64,000 bases of DNA from Benincasa hispida (lineage: Eukaryota; Streptophyta; Magnoliopsida; Cucurbitales; Cucurbitaceae), in NCBI RefSeq assembly GCF_009727055.1, contig NC_052349.1, positions 38,468,546-38,532,545 of the forward strand, read 5' to 3'. Under the pieces are notes generated by a model that made no database searches, was not told where the DNA came from, and was given only the letters and a program-made list of their open reading frames with translations. Both the position numbers and the translations under genes were made by a program. Positions 42,701 to 56,800 of the stretch are shown here, in pieces (position 1 is the stretch's first letter; every line of letters begins with the position of its first letter).

Positions 42701-45700
42701 AAAACAAAATACAACGCTAGAAAGTTAGAAACAACCAACCAAAACTATAAAACGACAAAAACAGAACTTTAAGGCAGCAACAATCAACTAAAAGGCCAAA
42801 AACACGAGGAACTCAGACTCCAATGAGGAAAACAACCAGGAGGCAAACAAAGATTCTGAAACCATGAGACAACCCAAATAAAGCTCTTAACCAGATGGTA
42901 AGCGCTCTTCCAGAACCTAGAAACAAAACGTGGAAGGCAAAAACCCCAGAAGAAGCCTAAAGCCTTGAGAAAGTAGCACCTATTTTCCTTTCATATAAAA
43001 AACCCCAGAAGAACCTAGAAACAAAATGTGCCCTTTTGTAATGTCATCCCATCAGTGAAATTATTCCTATGTTTCTCATAAAAGACCTTCTCTTAAGCAC
43101 TCCAAGAGGAAGAAAACAGTGTCCCTAAAGTGTCACAATTTCTATCCATTTGTAAGAAAAGTTAACTGTTCCTTTGAAGCTGAGCCCTCTAGAAGAAAGT
43201 CCTGGCTATGCTTGTAGCTTTTTGCTTCAAAGGGAAACCTAGCATTTGAGCCAATTTCTCTACATCCAAAAGCTCAGTTGAATACAAGGTGCAGCTTGGT
43301 GTATCTTTGTTTTATCTTTGCCTCCCACATTCTACTTGAATCATTGGGTAGTTTCGGGCCAATGGAATGTATATTATTGATTTTACAAAAGACTGGTTGT
43401 TCATCATTAATTACGGGGGAGTTAGTGTGATTATTATATTGGCTGATAAGTTTACTTATAAATATGGAGAACTCTTGTAACTGATGCATGCTTTTGCCTT
43501 AAATTCATTATGAAAATGTTGATTTGCTCTTATTTCATATTTTTAATTCTTCTTCTTTTTCTTCTTCTTCTTCTTTATGTGAGTCGTGGGTGGCTATCTT
43601 TCCTGTTCTGCTAGGATCCAATTGTATCTTAAATATTGCTTTGTTGACGCAGGATGGGATGCTTAAGCACAAAGGTACTTATGAAATTATATCCCCTGAA
43701 GATATTGGCTATGAACGATCCAATGAAGCTGGTATTGTTCTAGGAAAACTTAGGTATGCCATGTTGCCTTATGGAAAATGACAATGTTGCCTTCTTGATT
43801 AAATCTCCCTTCCTACCCTCCCCTTCCCCATCTCTTCATGCGTATGTGCATGTCTTAGGTGTTAGGGTTAAGCATGAGGTGCAAAAAGAGGAAGCGAGCA
43901 CACCATATGAAAATTAAAAAAAAGTATTGTTATTATTAATTTTTTTTATAAGAAACATTGATATATGAAATTTACAAAAGTATGAAATATATGAATTTGA
44001 AATCTTGGTGGCTTTACGTAAGAAGTCGACTAAAAATATTATTGACTTTGAAACAACTTTCTTCCTTCTATGAACAAAAAGGGAAAATTTGAAAATACCC
44101 AAAGAAATCGTGTGGTATGAATCTTGCTTCCTAGGAGGTGGACTCCTTAATGGGCACCTTGCAGCTAATTATGTTTTTTTTTTCCTAATATGAAACTATT
44201 TAAAATGAGAGATCTAATATGCCTTTTAAAGTTCGGTATTTTCACTTTAGACATATAGTATACACGGGCATTTCTTTTCTGTTCTCTCTTTAAAAAGTTT
44301 TTCTCGACACACCTAGTGTGTTTTAGTGACGACCTTACTTGAACAGATTTGTTCTATAGGTTGTACTCCTGTGTCTTTGAGTTTTAAAACTTCATGTGTT
44401 TCGGTGACATTCAAGTGTCCGATATTTAAATCTCCACCAGTTCTCCAGTATAGAGTTTTTGTGCTTTGTGGAGATCAGGTGCGATACGTACCTCAACTAA
44501 AACAATTAAAATCTAGTAGGCAGGCTGCAGGAGAACATGATAAAAAGTAAAGTCTGGCAAGAGGCCAGCACGGGAAGAACTTCTTAATTATATTCATTCA
44601 AGTCCAAAATCATACAAAACCTGCAACTTAGTAATCTCTCCCTCAGATTTTTTTCAAGTGCTACAGACTCTTGTCTCCCTCTTTCTTAGTGGATTAGTCT
44701 TTTAGCATCTAATGGAGCTTCTGTTGAGTTATCTTGTCTTCTTCTTTTCTGTCCTGAATATAATCATTTTCTTATCTCGTTTAAACCCTTGAATATCCTT
44801 TCTCATTTTCTTTCATATGATAAATTAATCATCTAATTTATTGTGGTTCTAAACATATGTTATTCATTCTTTTCATTGAACTCAGTTCTTTTGCTTAGAG
44901 ACATACTTTCTTTCTTTCTTTTTTTTTTAAATTTTTATTTTAATTTTAAATTATTATTTTAAAAATTTTTAAGAAACAATTTCATTGATGTACGAAATTT
45001 ACAAAGAAAAAAAAAGATATACAGTCCATGGAATTACAAAAGGCTATCCCAATTGTCCAAAAGGGAAGCATACGGGTAAGAAGCAAAAAGATTTGAACTG
45101 TTACACCAGGACATAGTGTAATAAATGACAAGATTCAAAGAATACAATGCTCTTTATCCATGAAGACTGTTTGGTTTCTTTCTTTCCAAAGGACCCAAAA
45201 GATGGCAGGAGATATATGCCTCTACAAAAGTGACCCAAAAAAATAGAGTCAGGGTAGGCAGTTACATCTCTAGGTAGAACCAAAGACCATTCAAAAGCGC
45301 TGCATGTTTTACTCAAAAAATACAGTTCAAGAGGATCTTAGTACGCCATAGAGGATGTACCCTTTTGCAGCATCTGGAACGCCACTTTATTGGGATTCCT
45401 TTAGCGTAACTAGATGATCTTAGTAACGTTGGACATTGTAGTATCTGTAATTGCGAAGAATAGAGGAGACGAGATTGAAGAAGCTTATCTGGTCAGAAAA
45501 TGCATAATTTGTGAGGCATTTTTCTCTTCAAGGTCAGATTAAGTTTAAAAATATTTAAATAGACATGGAAACATTGTGTCTTCTTTTATTCATAAATCAT
45601 CCTATAGTTGGGTTCAATGAGCTGTACCAAGGGAGCTAAAGTAGTTTTTCTGGGACAGAAGAAATGTGAAATATCTGTTGCCGTTCTATTGTAGTGTTAA

Positions 45701-48700
45701 CCCAATTTTTTTTACCATACAACATTAACAGGATCAACTTTCTGGGTTTAAGTATTTCACTTCTTGTATCTTGTACTTGTTCAAAATATAATACCCCAAT
45801 AACATGTTTCATTATGACTACTTTTACAGTGGACGGCATGCCCTTAAAAGTCGACTTCTAGAGGTAAATATGGATCTCCAAGCTCAATATTTAGGTAGTC
45901 CTTCCAGATTATTTCTTCCATTATGTCAATAGGCTAATGTTATTTTTCATCTTTTCAGCTTGGTTATGAACTTGACAGTGAGAATCTCGACAATGTATTC
46001 TGGCGTTTCAAAGCAGTGGCTGAACAAAAGAAGGTGACTCAGAATTTTGTCCCTCTTTTGCTGAGCTATTCCCTTCCCTGCTCCTGCGTATAGTAGAGCA
46101 GCACATACTTGGGATTCTACTTCGACCTGTTTCAAATAAATAACTACTCAATAGGAAATTTCTTCATGTAATTTCATGCCTTCATTCCTAATTGTCAAAC
46201 TTTGTGTTCTAATTTTTTTGCCCTAATTTATCTTCGACTTTCCAGAGAGTTACAGATGCGGATCTTCGAGCGTTGGTATCCGATGAAGTTTTTCAACCAA
46301 CTGTTCTTTGGAAGCTGCTAGATTTGCAGGTTCTTTAAATTTTGTAATAAATCATCAGATTAAGAAATTGTTTGGAATTAATTTTTGATACATGTATAGC
46401 ATCATTTGACAACAGCTTAAATGCAGGTCACTTGTGGAACTCTTGGTCTTTCCACTGCTACAGTTAAACTCCTTGATGCGGACGGGAAAGAGCACATTGC
46501 TTGTGCTGTCGGCACGGGCCCTGTAGATTCAGCTTACAAGGCTGTGGATCTCATTGTTAAGGTTGAGATAAAAAGAAACTTTGCATCTAGATTACTTCTT
46601 CAGGATGGTTTCCTATTGAAGTAAAGCTAGGATATTTCAGATAATTGGTTTCAAGGTTACATTTTTTTTTTTTGAAATGGAAACCAAACTTTTCATTGAT
46701 ATAATGAAATGAAAAGAGACTAATGTTCAAATACTCTGAGATGTAGAAATCATAGCTTTCAAGATTACATTACAAAAAGTACGTGACCAGGGCATTTAGG
46801 AAATGAGTTATTTTGCTAAAGTGCATTTTGATCCAAAACATAATGTAAGGCCTATTCGTTTTTCTCTGAATAGTTTCAGATGTGAGCCTATTGTGGTGTC
46901 ATGACATTTGGTGGATATAACATAAAAAGTCATCATGATCGACTGCCAGACTTTCATGCATGCATAAGCATATCTAATATCTAGTTCTGTGCTATTCCTG
47001 AATGACCGACTATCTCATTTTTTTCCCATAATATATATATATATATATTTTGACTGGAAAGATAACCTTTTCTTTCTTTTTTCCTTTTTTGCCATAAATT
47101 CTTTGCTCATTTGGTGTGCCATACTTGAGTGAATGTGACAGTGTAGAGTTGCCATTTTCCTGGATGCAGGAACCAGCAACCCTTCTCGAGTATTCAATGA
47201 ATGCTGTCACTGAAGGTATTGATGCAATTGCCACAACCCGTGTTCTAATAAGAGGGGACAAAAGTTACACAGCTACTAACGCATTGACTGGAGAAGCAGT
47301 TCAACGAACATTTAGGTAAAATTTAGCTACAAAATATTGTGATATATGCGTATTTTTAAGGATAAATATATATTTTAGTGCCTAATGTTGGAGTGTTCTT
47401 TTATGTCTCTATTATTCTAAAAATTTTCAATTATTACCATTTCCATTTTCTGATGATAACCTATGCTAACATGGTATAATGAAGTCGAAAAAAATTCAGA
47501 AGAGAAATCAGCATACGAAAAGAGAAATTTCTGATTTCATCTCTACATTTACAAGTATGCAAAAATTCCACCTTTTCTTCTTTAGGTGATAATTCCTCAT
47601 CCAACATTTTGCCACTCATCTTTCTTTAGGCCAACATGAACGATTAACTACATGTATATCCTCAACCAAAAGGTCAATAGTTTTGAAGCTCTAGATTGAC
47701 CTAGAAAAAGCATGCTTTGAAACTAAACATCACCCCGCTTTTAACAATCATTAAGGAAAAAATTGTAATTAATATTGGGAACTAAACATTTGTGTCTTAT
47801 TTTCAAATACCCTATGAAAAGAGGCGAGAGCAGGCCTTTGGACCTTGAAAGTATCAAAGGGCACTCCTCGGTGCGCCATTTTTTGCCTTTTTGCACAATC
47901 TCCATAAAGTCACGTGAGCCCCTATTAACATGGCCGATAAGAACCCTATTAATATGAAAAACCAAAGAGCTTGAAAAAGAGACATAATTATACAAAGATT
48001 GAAGAACAAAGACAAAAAACTTGAAGAATAAGAAGAATAAAAGAGAAGAACGAAGAATAAGAAGAAGAAGAAGAAAGAAAGAAAACGAAGGAGACAAATT
48101 ACGATCAACTGAAGATGGATGGGACGGATGGTCAATAAGAAGTGGAAAAAACAATAGAATAAGAAACAGAACCAGTTAAAAGAAGAAAAGTTAAACATTA
48201 AAGCTGCATGTTGCATGCTATCATGACAGCTGTCATTCTCTTTCCCATTAAATTTTATTGGCTACCATTATTTTCTTCCATGACTGACAAATGGGGTTGT
48301 TTTAAGCTTGTTTTGTTTATCTTTTAGTCCTTAGCTTGTAGAATCGGTTTTTCTACAACATTAAGGGGCAAAAGAAACATTCATTACTTTATGTGCCTGA
48401 ATATCTCTACTTCTTCCAAACTTCATTTAAATATTGAAAGATTTGTTCTTGTTTTTCATGTTTTTAAAATTAAATATTTATTATTTTTACCTATGAAATA
48501 GTTATATATAATATTCATTTAGCATTTTATTACATGCGCCTCACCTCACTGAGGTGACGCTTTTTTGTCACTTGTTGCAGACTACTTGTCTTAGGCATCT
48601 TGCACTTTGAAAACTCTGGAAACTATAATCTTTAAGTAACCTTGAAGTATTATTGCCTCTATGTTCTTGGATTAAATCATGTACACCTTGAGAAGATTTG

Positions 48701-49271
48701 GTTCCTAGTCAAGGGATTTACGAGGAATGAAAGTCCAAACTAGGTAGAAACCTATTGAGAACAAGATGTCGTAGTTGTAGGCAATAGTTGTCGTGCGAGA
48801 TTAATCAAGATGTGTTCAAACTAACTTAGATACTAACAGACAGATTAAAAAGAATTGAATAGATGGAATATAATCAAGCTGTATCTAGGTAAGGGTTCAA
48901 ACTACAATGGTATCTACTTTGGATTTAAGATCCTATGAATATCTTCTGCAATCACATGTTGCAGTTGGAGGTTTAGGTGGTTGTCTTGTAAGATTAAACA
49001 AAATAAACACGAGCTGACTCAAACTCCCACCAAATATCAAGTTCACAAAATGAATTCTATAGCTTTTTTTGATAGTCTTCTCTACGTGCTAGCAAGCTAC
49101 AGTATATCAAATATGGTGATACATTTACGTTTTTATTGTTGCAGTGGCATCGGAGCAGGGATGGACATAGTTGTATCAAGTGTGAAGGCTTACATTGGTG
49201 CCCTAAACAAGATGCTTGGTTTCCACGGAGTTGACATTAAAGTGACTCAAGAAAAAACAGTATCTGCTTAA
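36752..49271 (+). CDS. IPMS: 2-isopropylmalate synthase, chloroplastic (complete, 12 exons)
   Basis: It joins acetyl-CoA to 2-oxoisovalerate, the committed step of leucine synthesis, in plastids. Exons: 36752-37467, 38180-38393, 38931-39011, 41855-41947, 42475-42561, 43653-43753, 45830-45863, 45959-46033, 46246-46329, 46427-46561, 47170-47315, 49145-49271. They total 1,893 bp, or 630 residues, close to the roughly 630 of Arabidopsis IPMS. Residues 1-55 look like a transit peptide, rich in Ser, Arg and Pro. The HMGL-like catalytic barrel starts near residue 90 with [25 protein letters not shown] (294-303) is the metal-site region. Residues 468-630 form the LeuA allosteric domain ([41 protein letters not shown]). 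That domain sets it apart from methylthioalkylmalate synthases, which lack it. Start ATG chosen at MAMPAAL. Intron 3 uses a GC donor. All frames join cleanly. Confidence 0.96.
39338..39384. repeat. (CTT)n(ATT)n microsatellite
   Basis: About eight TTC/CTT units followed by ATT units in IPMS intron 3. It is next to the end of a LINE fragment. Confidence 0.95.
39390..39900 (-). mobile_element. LINE 3' fragment in IPMS intron 3
   Basis: The minus strand reads [13 protein letters not shown], which fits the 'ERNxRIF' tail of plant LINE ORF2, with stops afterwards. The 3' end faces the microsatellite. Confidence 0.45.
40980..41460 (+). pseudogene. LINE endonuclease fragment in IPMS intron 3
   Basis: The plus strand reads [20 protein letters not shown] and then [12 protein letters not shown], the N-terminal blocks of the L1-type apurinic endonuclease (family: WNVRGLG...IxxLQETK). 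In a shifted frame [20 protein letters not shown] follows. The WN of the active-site start is WI here, so the metal-binding Asn is lost. A lysine- and glutamate-rich stretch upstream (40500-40660) may belong to the same element. Confidence 0.65.
42562..43652. other. IPMS intron 5
   Basis: Standard GT-AG intron. Positions 42670-43060 are A-rich and contain the words AAAAACCCCAGAAGAA and CCTAGAAACAAAA twice each, so a short internal duplication is present. It may be a LINE relic on the minus strand. Confidence 0.4.
44975..45470 (-). mobile_element. LINE 3' end in IPMS intron 6
   Basis: The minus strand reads [19 protein letters not shown] and then a degenerate tail, followed by the 3' end TCAATGAAATTGTTTCTTAA. 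The motif W.ERN...F marks the C-terminus of plant LINE ORF2. Frameshifts are present. Confidence 0.55.
47316..49144. other. IPMS intron 11
   Basis: GT-AG intron of 1.8 kb. It has a purine tract at 47995-48090 (AAGAAGAAGAAGAAAG) and no recognised coding sequence. Confidence 0.5.
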
Positions 49272-50822
49272 AAATGATTGATTCTTGAAGCAAGGATGAT
49301 GGTGGCAATCTTGCATAAAAGGTTCCATTATTCTGCTTGTAAGGATTTTCAAGTGATTAAGTTTTATTATCTAATGTCGTTTGTAATTTAATTGTTTGTG
49401 TTTTTTGAATAAACCCTTTTCTATTGTTGGTAAATTTTGTTTCATTAGAGTAGATTATTTGTCTTTGTAGTAAAGTACCTGTTTAGTGTTCTAATTCATA
49501 GGCTGTGAACTGGCTTATTTAGTAAAATAATAATAATTATAATAATAGAAGACTTTATTACTCAATTTATGAAAGGATTTGTTATTATTATTAGTAGTAG
49601 TAAATTAGCTAATAAATTGTACAATTTTGGTTAAGATTACAAATTTGGTGAGATAGTAAGAGTTTATTCATATAGTTTTAAAAGTTATAATTTAGTTTTA
49701 TAAATAGTTCATATAATTTGGTAAAATCTTCATAAACAGTCTTGGTTTGATTTTATCAAACCACAAAGAAAATCAAACCACAAAGACTAAATTCTAGCTA
49801 TTTTAAACTTACCTAGAATTTTCTTGCATCAAAACTTGAGTTTAAGTAATTTTTAATATTGGTTTTGAAATACTTGCATTATATTAGGCATTGACCAGGG
49901 GATTAAGCCTCATTCAAATGTCATTTTTACCTCCATGGCTTTGTTATTTTCTTGTAATTAATGTTCTGAATGTTGCTTGTCAAGACTTTTATAGTGATGA
50001 TATTGTTGACAAAATTAATAAGTTCTTTCCAAATAATTAATTTGGCGGTACCCTCTCTTGTTTTGTCCGCCCACCATCTTTATTAAAATTTAAATCATGA
50101 TTTCTACTCTTGAATAATATTTCATACTTGCACTATCTCATAATTATTTGAAAATTAAGATGCATTCAATATTTAAAACAGAATGATCATTTCAAGGATA
50201 GTATATGTTGCTCCAAGATGGACAATGGAATACATTTCTGGAACTCACAATATTTAAAAAGGAGATTCCAGGTCACCTTATTTGAACTTAGACCCTATAC
50301 ATATATGTGTGTATGTGTGAAAAAAGATCCCCATGTTTCTAAACTAGTAACTAGCATTTTTTTTTTTAATTTAAAAAAGCTATCTAAAAATCAAAATTTA
50401 ATCTTCAACGGCCAAACGTGTCATTTTTAAAATCTCAAACAAGGGGGGAACAAAATGCTTCTAAAAAAGTAGAAGTTAAATTTAAATAGTGTTTGTTTCG
50501 AAAATCCAAAAAAACAAATTAAATCTAAAAGAGGACTAAATATATATATATATATATATAAATCAATATTGTGAATGAATCATGCCTGATAATTTCTATA
50601 AGATTAAAAATATATGATTGCATGAGGTGAATGTATGGGTGGGTGGTGTTACTAAACCATTTTCGACATTAATCCCCAAGTCTCTATAATGTGAAATTAA
50701 ATAAGGTTTTGAGTACAATTATTATTGCAATTATTAATTTTGGGGGGCAAGGAAGTGAAACAAGGAAGTTCAAAGCCATATTTCAATATACCTAGAAAAA
50801 TATTTCAAAAGGAACATAAAAT
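49272..50822. other. Spacer between convergent genes
   Basis: AATAAA at about 49408 is a plausible IPMS poly(A) signal. The spacer is AT-rich with a (TA)n tract at 50539-50561. No gene is seen. Confidence 0.5.
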
Positions 50823-53800
50823 TCAATCGTATTTTTTAGCTTTGAATTGAACTTGTGGATTACGAATCTCATCTTGGCTTTGAATCAATCGAATTTCCAA
50901 ACTGCTGGATTGAGGATCATGTCCTGCACTTTTGTAATCATTCATTGTTCTATGCAGAACTGCCTGCAAACCATGCACAATCATAGATTTTAAATTCACA
51001 TGAGAGAATAAAATTTGATTGAAACATCATATTCGTATTTAAGATTGACTTGACATGTGTTTGATACTTGGTGCATGTTTTGAAGTGATTTTAAAATCAT
51101 CAAAATCACTTTTGTCATTTTTAAAATCAATCTAATAATCACTTTTAAATACAATTTTCATATCATCAAATTTAGTTTTGAAATGGATATTTTGAAAATA
51201 ACAAAATAATTTTAATCATTTTAAAATTAATTCAAACATGCTCCAAGACACTCAACATTCCCTTGAACACGTGCCAAACATTTGTTAAGCATGATGAAAA
51301 GGAGAATAGTAAATTATAAGAACTCATAAATTTTGAGAGCAAAATACATAATACTCGTTTTGTATGTAAAAGATATAGGCTTATTGACTTTAAATTTCCT
51401 CTTTGAATGTATATTGCTCGTGTTTGTGTTCCTAAATCCATAGAAAATGACTTATTTTGTGTACTGTGTCTGTGCTTTTGGGAAGAAACAATCACTTTTT
51501 AAAGGTAGAAAACCAAAAATAAATACATTATCCAAAAAAGAAAAAGTTTCTTATAACAAAAAAAAAAAAAAATCGTTCTCAAATGAAGCCTTAAAATTGA
51601 CTCACATTTTGGAACTGTTTCTAAAATATAGATAACAAAGAAAAAAAAAACCCACGTAAGTGAGATTTATGTTCATAAATTTAATTTTCAAAAACAGAAA
51701 ATTAAAAACAAAATGGTCATCACACAAGTTATGTCATTCTCTTTTCGATAGGAAAGCGAAGGACATGGCTACTTTTCTTTCTTTACTCAAGAGTCATTCT
51801 TTTAGAAGCGGGAGAAGTGATGTTAGATTTTCGAGCCCTAATCCTTTAGAAGGGTTCTCGTGGAAGTCATTCTTTCAATATTTGGTTGATCATTCTCCCT
51901 TAGGGTGTCGGTCTTTTTGGTTCTTTGGAGGATTAAGATCCCTATGATGGTGAGGTTCTTTAATTCATAGGTTCTTCACTGCCATGCTAACACGTTAGAT
52001 AGGCTTGTTGTGAGGAAGATGCATTTGCTTGTTAGGCCTTTTTGTTGTACTCTCCCTCCCTGTCAAAAGGCGGAGGAAGACTTGAACCATATTCTCTAGC
52101 GTTGGGAGTACGCGAATAATGTTCGGGATTCTTTCTTCCAAACATCCGGTTTGATGATCGCTCAGCACTGAGATGTGAGTACTATAATCGAGGAGTTCCT
52201 CCTCAATCCGCCTTTTGAGAGAAAATATTTTTTATGGTGAGTAGGGGTGGGTGTGATCTTATGTGTTGTGGGGTGAACCAAATAGCAGAGTGTTTAGGGG
52301 TGTGGATGAGGATCCTTTGGATGCTTATTCCCTCATTCGTTTTCATGTTTCTCTATGGACTTTGTTTTTTAAGGATTTTTTGTAATTATCCTATGGGCAT
52401 TTTGTTACATAGTTGGAGCCCCTTCTTGTAGAGGAAGCTCTCTTTTTTATGGGCTTGATCTTTTGGATATCCCTATATTCTTTCATTTTTTTCTCAATAA
52501 AAATTGTTTTCTATAAAAAAAAAATAAAAAAATAAAAAAATCACACAAGTTGATGGGTTGTTTCTCCCCAACGATGACACTAAAAAAATATATACAGAGC
52601 ACATGCATAATCACCGGTATTTTTATTTCTAGAGTAAATTCTGAAAAAATAATTCAAGAAACAAAACAAACAGGGAGGAGGAGGAGAAAGACCTGCAAAC
52701 TCGATACTGCAAGCTCTGCTGCCAAATCAAGGCGTTCAGGATATTTCTGGTAACATAGTGAATTGTTATTTAATGAAAGCGATTCTGGAAACAATATGTT
52801 AGATATTATTGAATAAAATTGAGTTAAAGGGGTTTTACATTGCTCCAACCAAGAATAAGTGCGGTCGTAAGATCCCCAGTTCCCTACAAATGCATTTAGG
52901 AGATGTGTCAATCTAACAGCAAACGATACTGGATGGGGCCAATGCAACGAACCAATAGTTTGAGAGTGATATGAATCAGGAGAAAAACCTATTATATTCA
53001 AGAAGGATCTTATTTCGGTCAAAGATGGGAAAGGCATTTCTGAAAACTTCCTACTAACTTTTTTTCAAGTACAACTAAGGGGGTGAAGGATCAAACCTTC
53101 GTCGTCTAAGGAAGAAGGCCATGTTAATTACAATTCAATTAGACTCACTTTGCCACTTGCTACTACTAAATTACCATTACTTTTTATAAAAACAAACATA
53201 AAAGAGAGACGAGAGAGATATTCTACCAACATGCTAAAGGTATGATTTTGGTGTTTGGTTGATAGTTAAGTCTCAAGAAGCTGGTTTTTGGTTTCTTCAG
53301 AATTCAAGCTGTCCTAGAAGTCTCAATTCAGGCCATTTGTTTATCCTGGAATGTTTTATTTTTGTATCCTCTTTTGTAATTTGAACATTAGTATCATTTC
53401 ATTATTTCAATGAAAAGTTATGTTTCTATTAAAAAAAAAAAAACATAACAAACATTGAATTATCTAGGAAGTATCGAAACAAATCACGGAAATTCTCCGG
53501 CTAATGACGAACACGTCCCACTAAGGCTAATGGTGAAATCCTTCCTCGTGTGAAGTTTGTTTTTAAACAACCATAACGTGCCCCCACTAAGGTTCCTAAC
53601 ATCACTCCACCCAGTAAACACATTGTCCTCAAACTAGGGATCCAGCATGTTATAGCAGTTGAATTACAATTCACACACATCGCCAGCAGATTGGGTAATG
53701 TTTTGAAAAAGTTGGAGCCGATGTAGCAAGGGTGATTAATTCTTGAATATTCATTTCAAGAGCTTGAATAGATGCACTGAGCAAGAAACACTAAATCTTA

Positions 53801-56800
53801 GAGGTTCCACTTTTCCTACACATTCTGATAAATGACTTGCCTGAGCCCACTACTTGTGATAAACTTTTATTATTCTATAAGTTGGTAATTCTAAGACGCA
53901 CTAGCTTACCTTGTATTGTTCAGATAGAACAATAGTTTCTTTCATTACCTCAATCTCAGCTGAAAAAAGTTAGAGATGAACATTGCAAGTGAAATTAGAT
54001 CAGAGGTTTTTTTACCGTGAAATATGCAGGAATCCTGGGAATTGCGATCTTAAATTGTTCAGGAGCCTGGCCCTAGGACATCACAGTTTAATTACTGCAA
54101 TTAGATCGTGAACATGCAAGCCAAAGATAACATAATAAACTAAAAAAATACAACAGGTCCCGATATTAGAGTATCAAGCCATAACCTACAAATGTGTCAT
54201 ATATAAATGTAAGGCATCAAAAAATAAATAAAAAATCAATTTTTTTCACTTCATGTTACACATTTATAGAACAAACAAGGGAAAAAAAGAAAAAGAAAAA
54301 GATAAAAAGGCTACGTCTTTCATAACTGAAACAAACTACTGCCTCCCAAGTGAAAGAATCATGCATGCCGGCAAGTTTATAATCAAGCACTGCAGAAAAG
54401 GGCTTGTAGTGAAAGTGAAAGAGACAATAAGGTGGATGAAGTGGAAGGGAAGGGAGTCTCAGCTAGGACAAGGCCTGTTTCTTCACTTCAGTAAGAGCTT
54501 CCATGATACCAAGCTTTCTTACAGTCAATTATTGCATAATCATCAGAGGATTGTATTCATCAAATATAGAAAAATGACCCAACTTACGTACAAATATAGC
54601 AAAATGTCATTGTCTATCCGTGATAGACAGTAATAGATGGATAGACGGTAATAGACATTGATATTCTGTTATATTTGTAAATATTTCTAGCAGTTTTGTC
54701 ATTTAAAATAACTACCCATCAACAAAACCTTCACAAGCATCCCCTATGAGTTAAAAGTTCAAAATTTTCGTGGGGCTTTTTTGAATTTATCCAACCATCA
54801 TGAAAGACTGAAAGAGACATCTTGGAATAACAATCATCTAATCCTCAACAAATCATTTGAATCGAAGGTGAATAAAGGTCTATAAGAGTAAAATGGGGTG
54901 GGTGCAGCTTGTAAAAGGAAGACTAACTCTACTGTGATGAATCATTTTGGGGCCTTCAATCTTCAAGTGTTACAACTTTTTTTCTAAGATCAAACTTCAC
55001 AGTTTCAGAAAGGGCTCCTTTACTATTGGAGGTTTTTTCTTAGCCAAAGAACAAAACATTCTTTTTCGAGTTGATCCATGAATTTTCAGTTTAAGGTGTT
55101 GACACTTGACAGGAGTTCCTGGAACCGTCCACATGCCAATAATGTATATCCGATGGATGGAGATAAAGTATTGCCCTGTCCAATTCCAATATCAGTTATC
55201 CTAGCTCAACTTCCATCAAAAGTCTTGTCAACTCTATCTTAGTTGAGAAGAATTTGTAACCTCTCTCTCTATATATATATACATTTTTTTAAAGAAAAGG
55301 AAATTTTTGAGGATTACTGAGAGAAGTTGCTGATGCACTTTAGATTGTTGTTTCGAGAAGCAATTTAACAAGAAGTACAGAAACTAAAATAATATTTTAA
55401 CCTAAAATGTTAAAACTTCTCAAGTGAAAATGGTTCTTTTCAGTCTCAACTTTTTCCCATGTGTGTAAACCCCTCAACATCTATCTCTAGTAATGGCGGA
55501 TTGGAATACTGTGAAGCAAAGCATCATAAGCACAAGTGACTTAGGAAAGTAGAGTACGCTTGGTACATCAGTTTATTCAGTAATATTTAGACAGTGATAA
55601 TGATGAAGCCTATTTTCCATTATAACCAGGCAGTCTGTTGAGTTTCAACAGAAAATAGTTTAGGTAAATTAGTTTTCTTGGGCTGTTACAAAAAAAATCA
55701 TGAGTAATGAAAGCAATTTACTAAGAGTTTTGCAAGATTAAAAAAAAATGCACCAAATGACTCAGATCTCGAACTGCAAGAACTTTTTTAAGACAAACTA
55801 AAAAAACTTAATTCAATATAAAATACAAAAGCTCACCTCATTCTTCTGATGGCTGCCAATGAGGAGGAGTTCACCGTTCATATTTATACTCGTAATCACA
55901 ACCTGAGAAGTTTATCATGATTTATTCATCAGATTACCGAGTTATTGACAACACAGGAAATAAATATTTAGAAATAGAATGATGTCTGACATTTACAAAA
56001 AAAGGTTGACAACAACAGAATGGGTCGTATTTATGTTTGTTAAAGGAGGTATAATTACATTTTTAAATGTAGAACACAGTTTGACAGCTAGGTATTCTAT
56101 GCTAGGAGAAGTTCTAACCACCTTAAGTAATTAGGACTGCAGCTGTAAAAATTGGAAACCTTAAAAAGGACAAGCACCTACTATTGAAATTTTGTCTCAA
56201 CAGAGTGTCTGGAAAAACCTGGAAAACAAAAGATGTTTAAAGTACTTCCAAACTAAATCTGTAACTGACTCAGTAATTACATCTTATTGAGTTATTATTG
56301 TATGCAGGATGCCAGCTATTTTGTTGCACGATCCAGTTCATACAGCCAAACTATGGTTATGGTGAATCAATTATCTAACTGAGACAGGCATCGATGTGAT
56401 TGCCATCTACCTTTCACTCTAAATGAGTAATGAACGTGAGATTCACTTGTAAGATAATCAGTAATCACTCCTACAAGAGTTCATTGACTTCCAATGTCTC
56501 CAATTCATGATGGTTGACTACTAAAGCACCCTTAAATAAGAAATACCTATGCGCATAGATTTCTCAACAGGCCAATAGCCAAATTCGTAATTCTTACCTT
56601 TGTAGGTCCTGCGGCATGAAGAATGTTACAAGCTTCCCTACCATCTCCTTCAGATTGGATCCTGCAAAAAGCAAGGCTTCTCAAACTCTATCTGACAAGG
56701 AAAAAAAAGATGCTGAAGTACTGATTACTGCCAAGTCAGACAAATTGAAGTTCACTTGAATAAAAAAATTCTAGAGTATCAAAGAAAAACTGATAATTGC

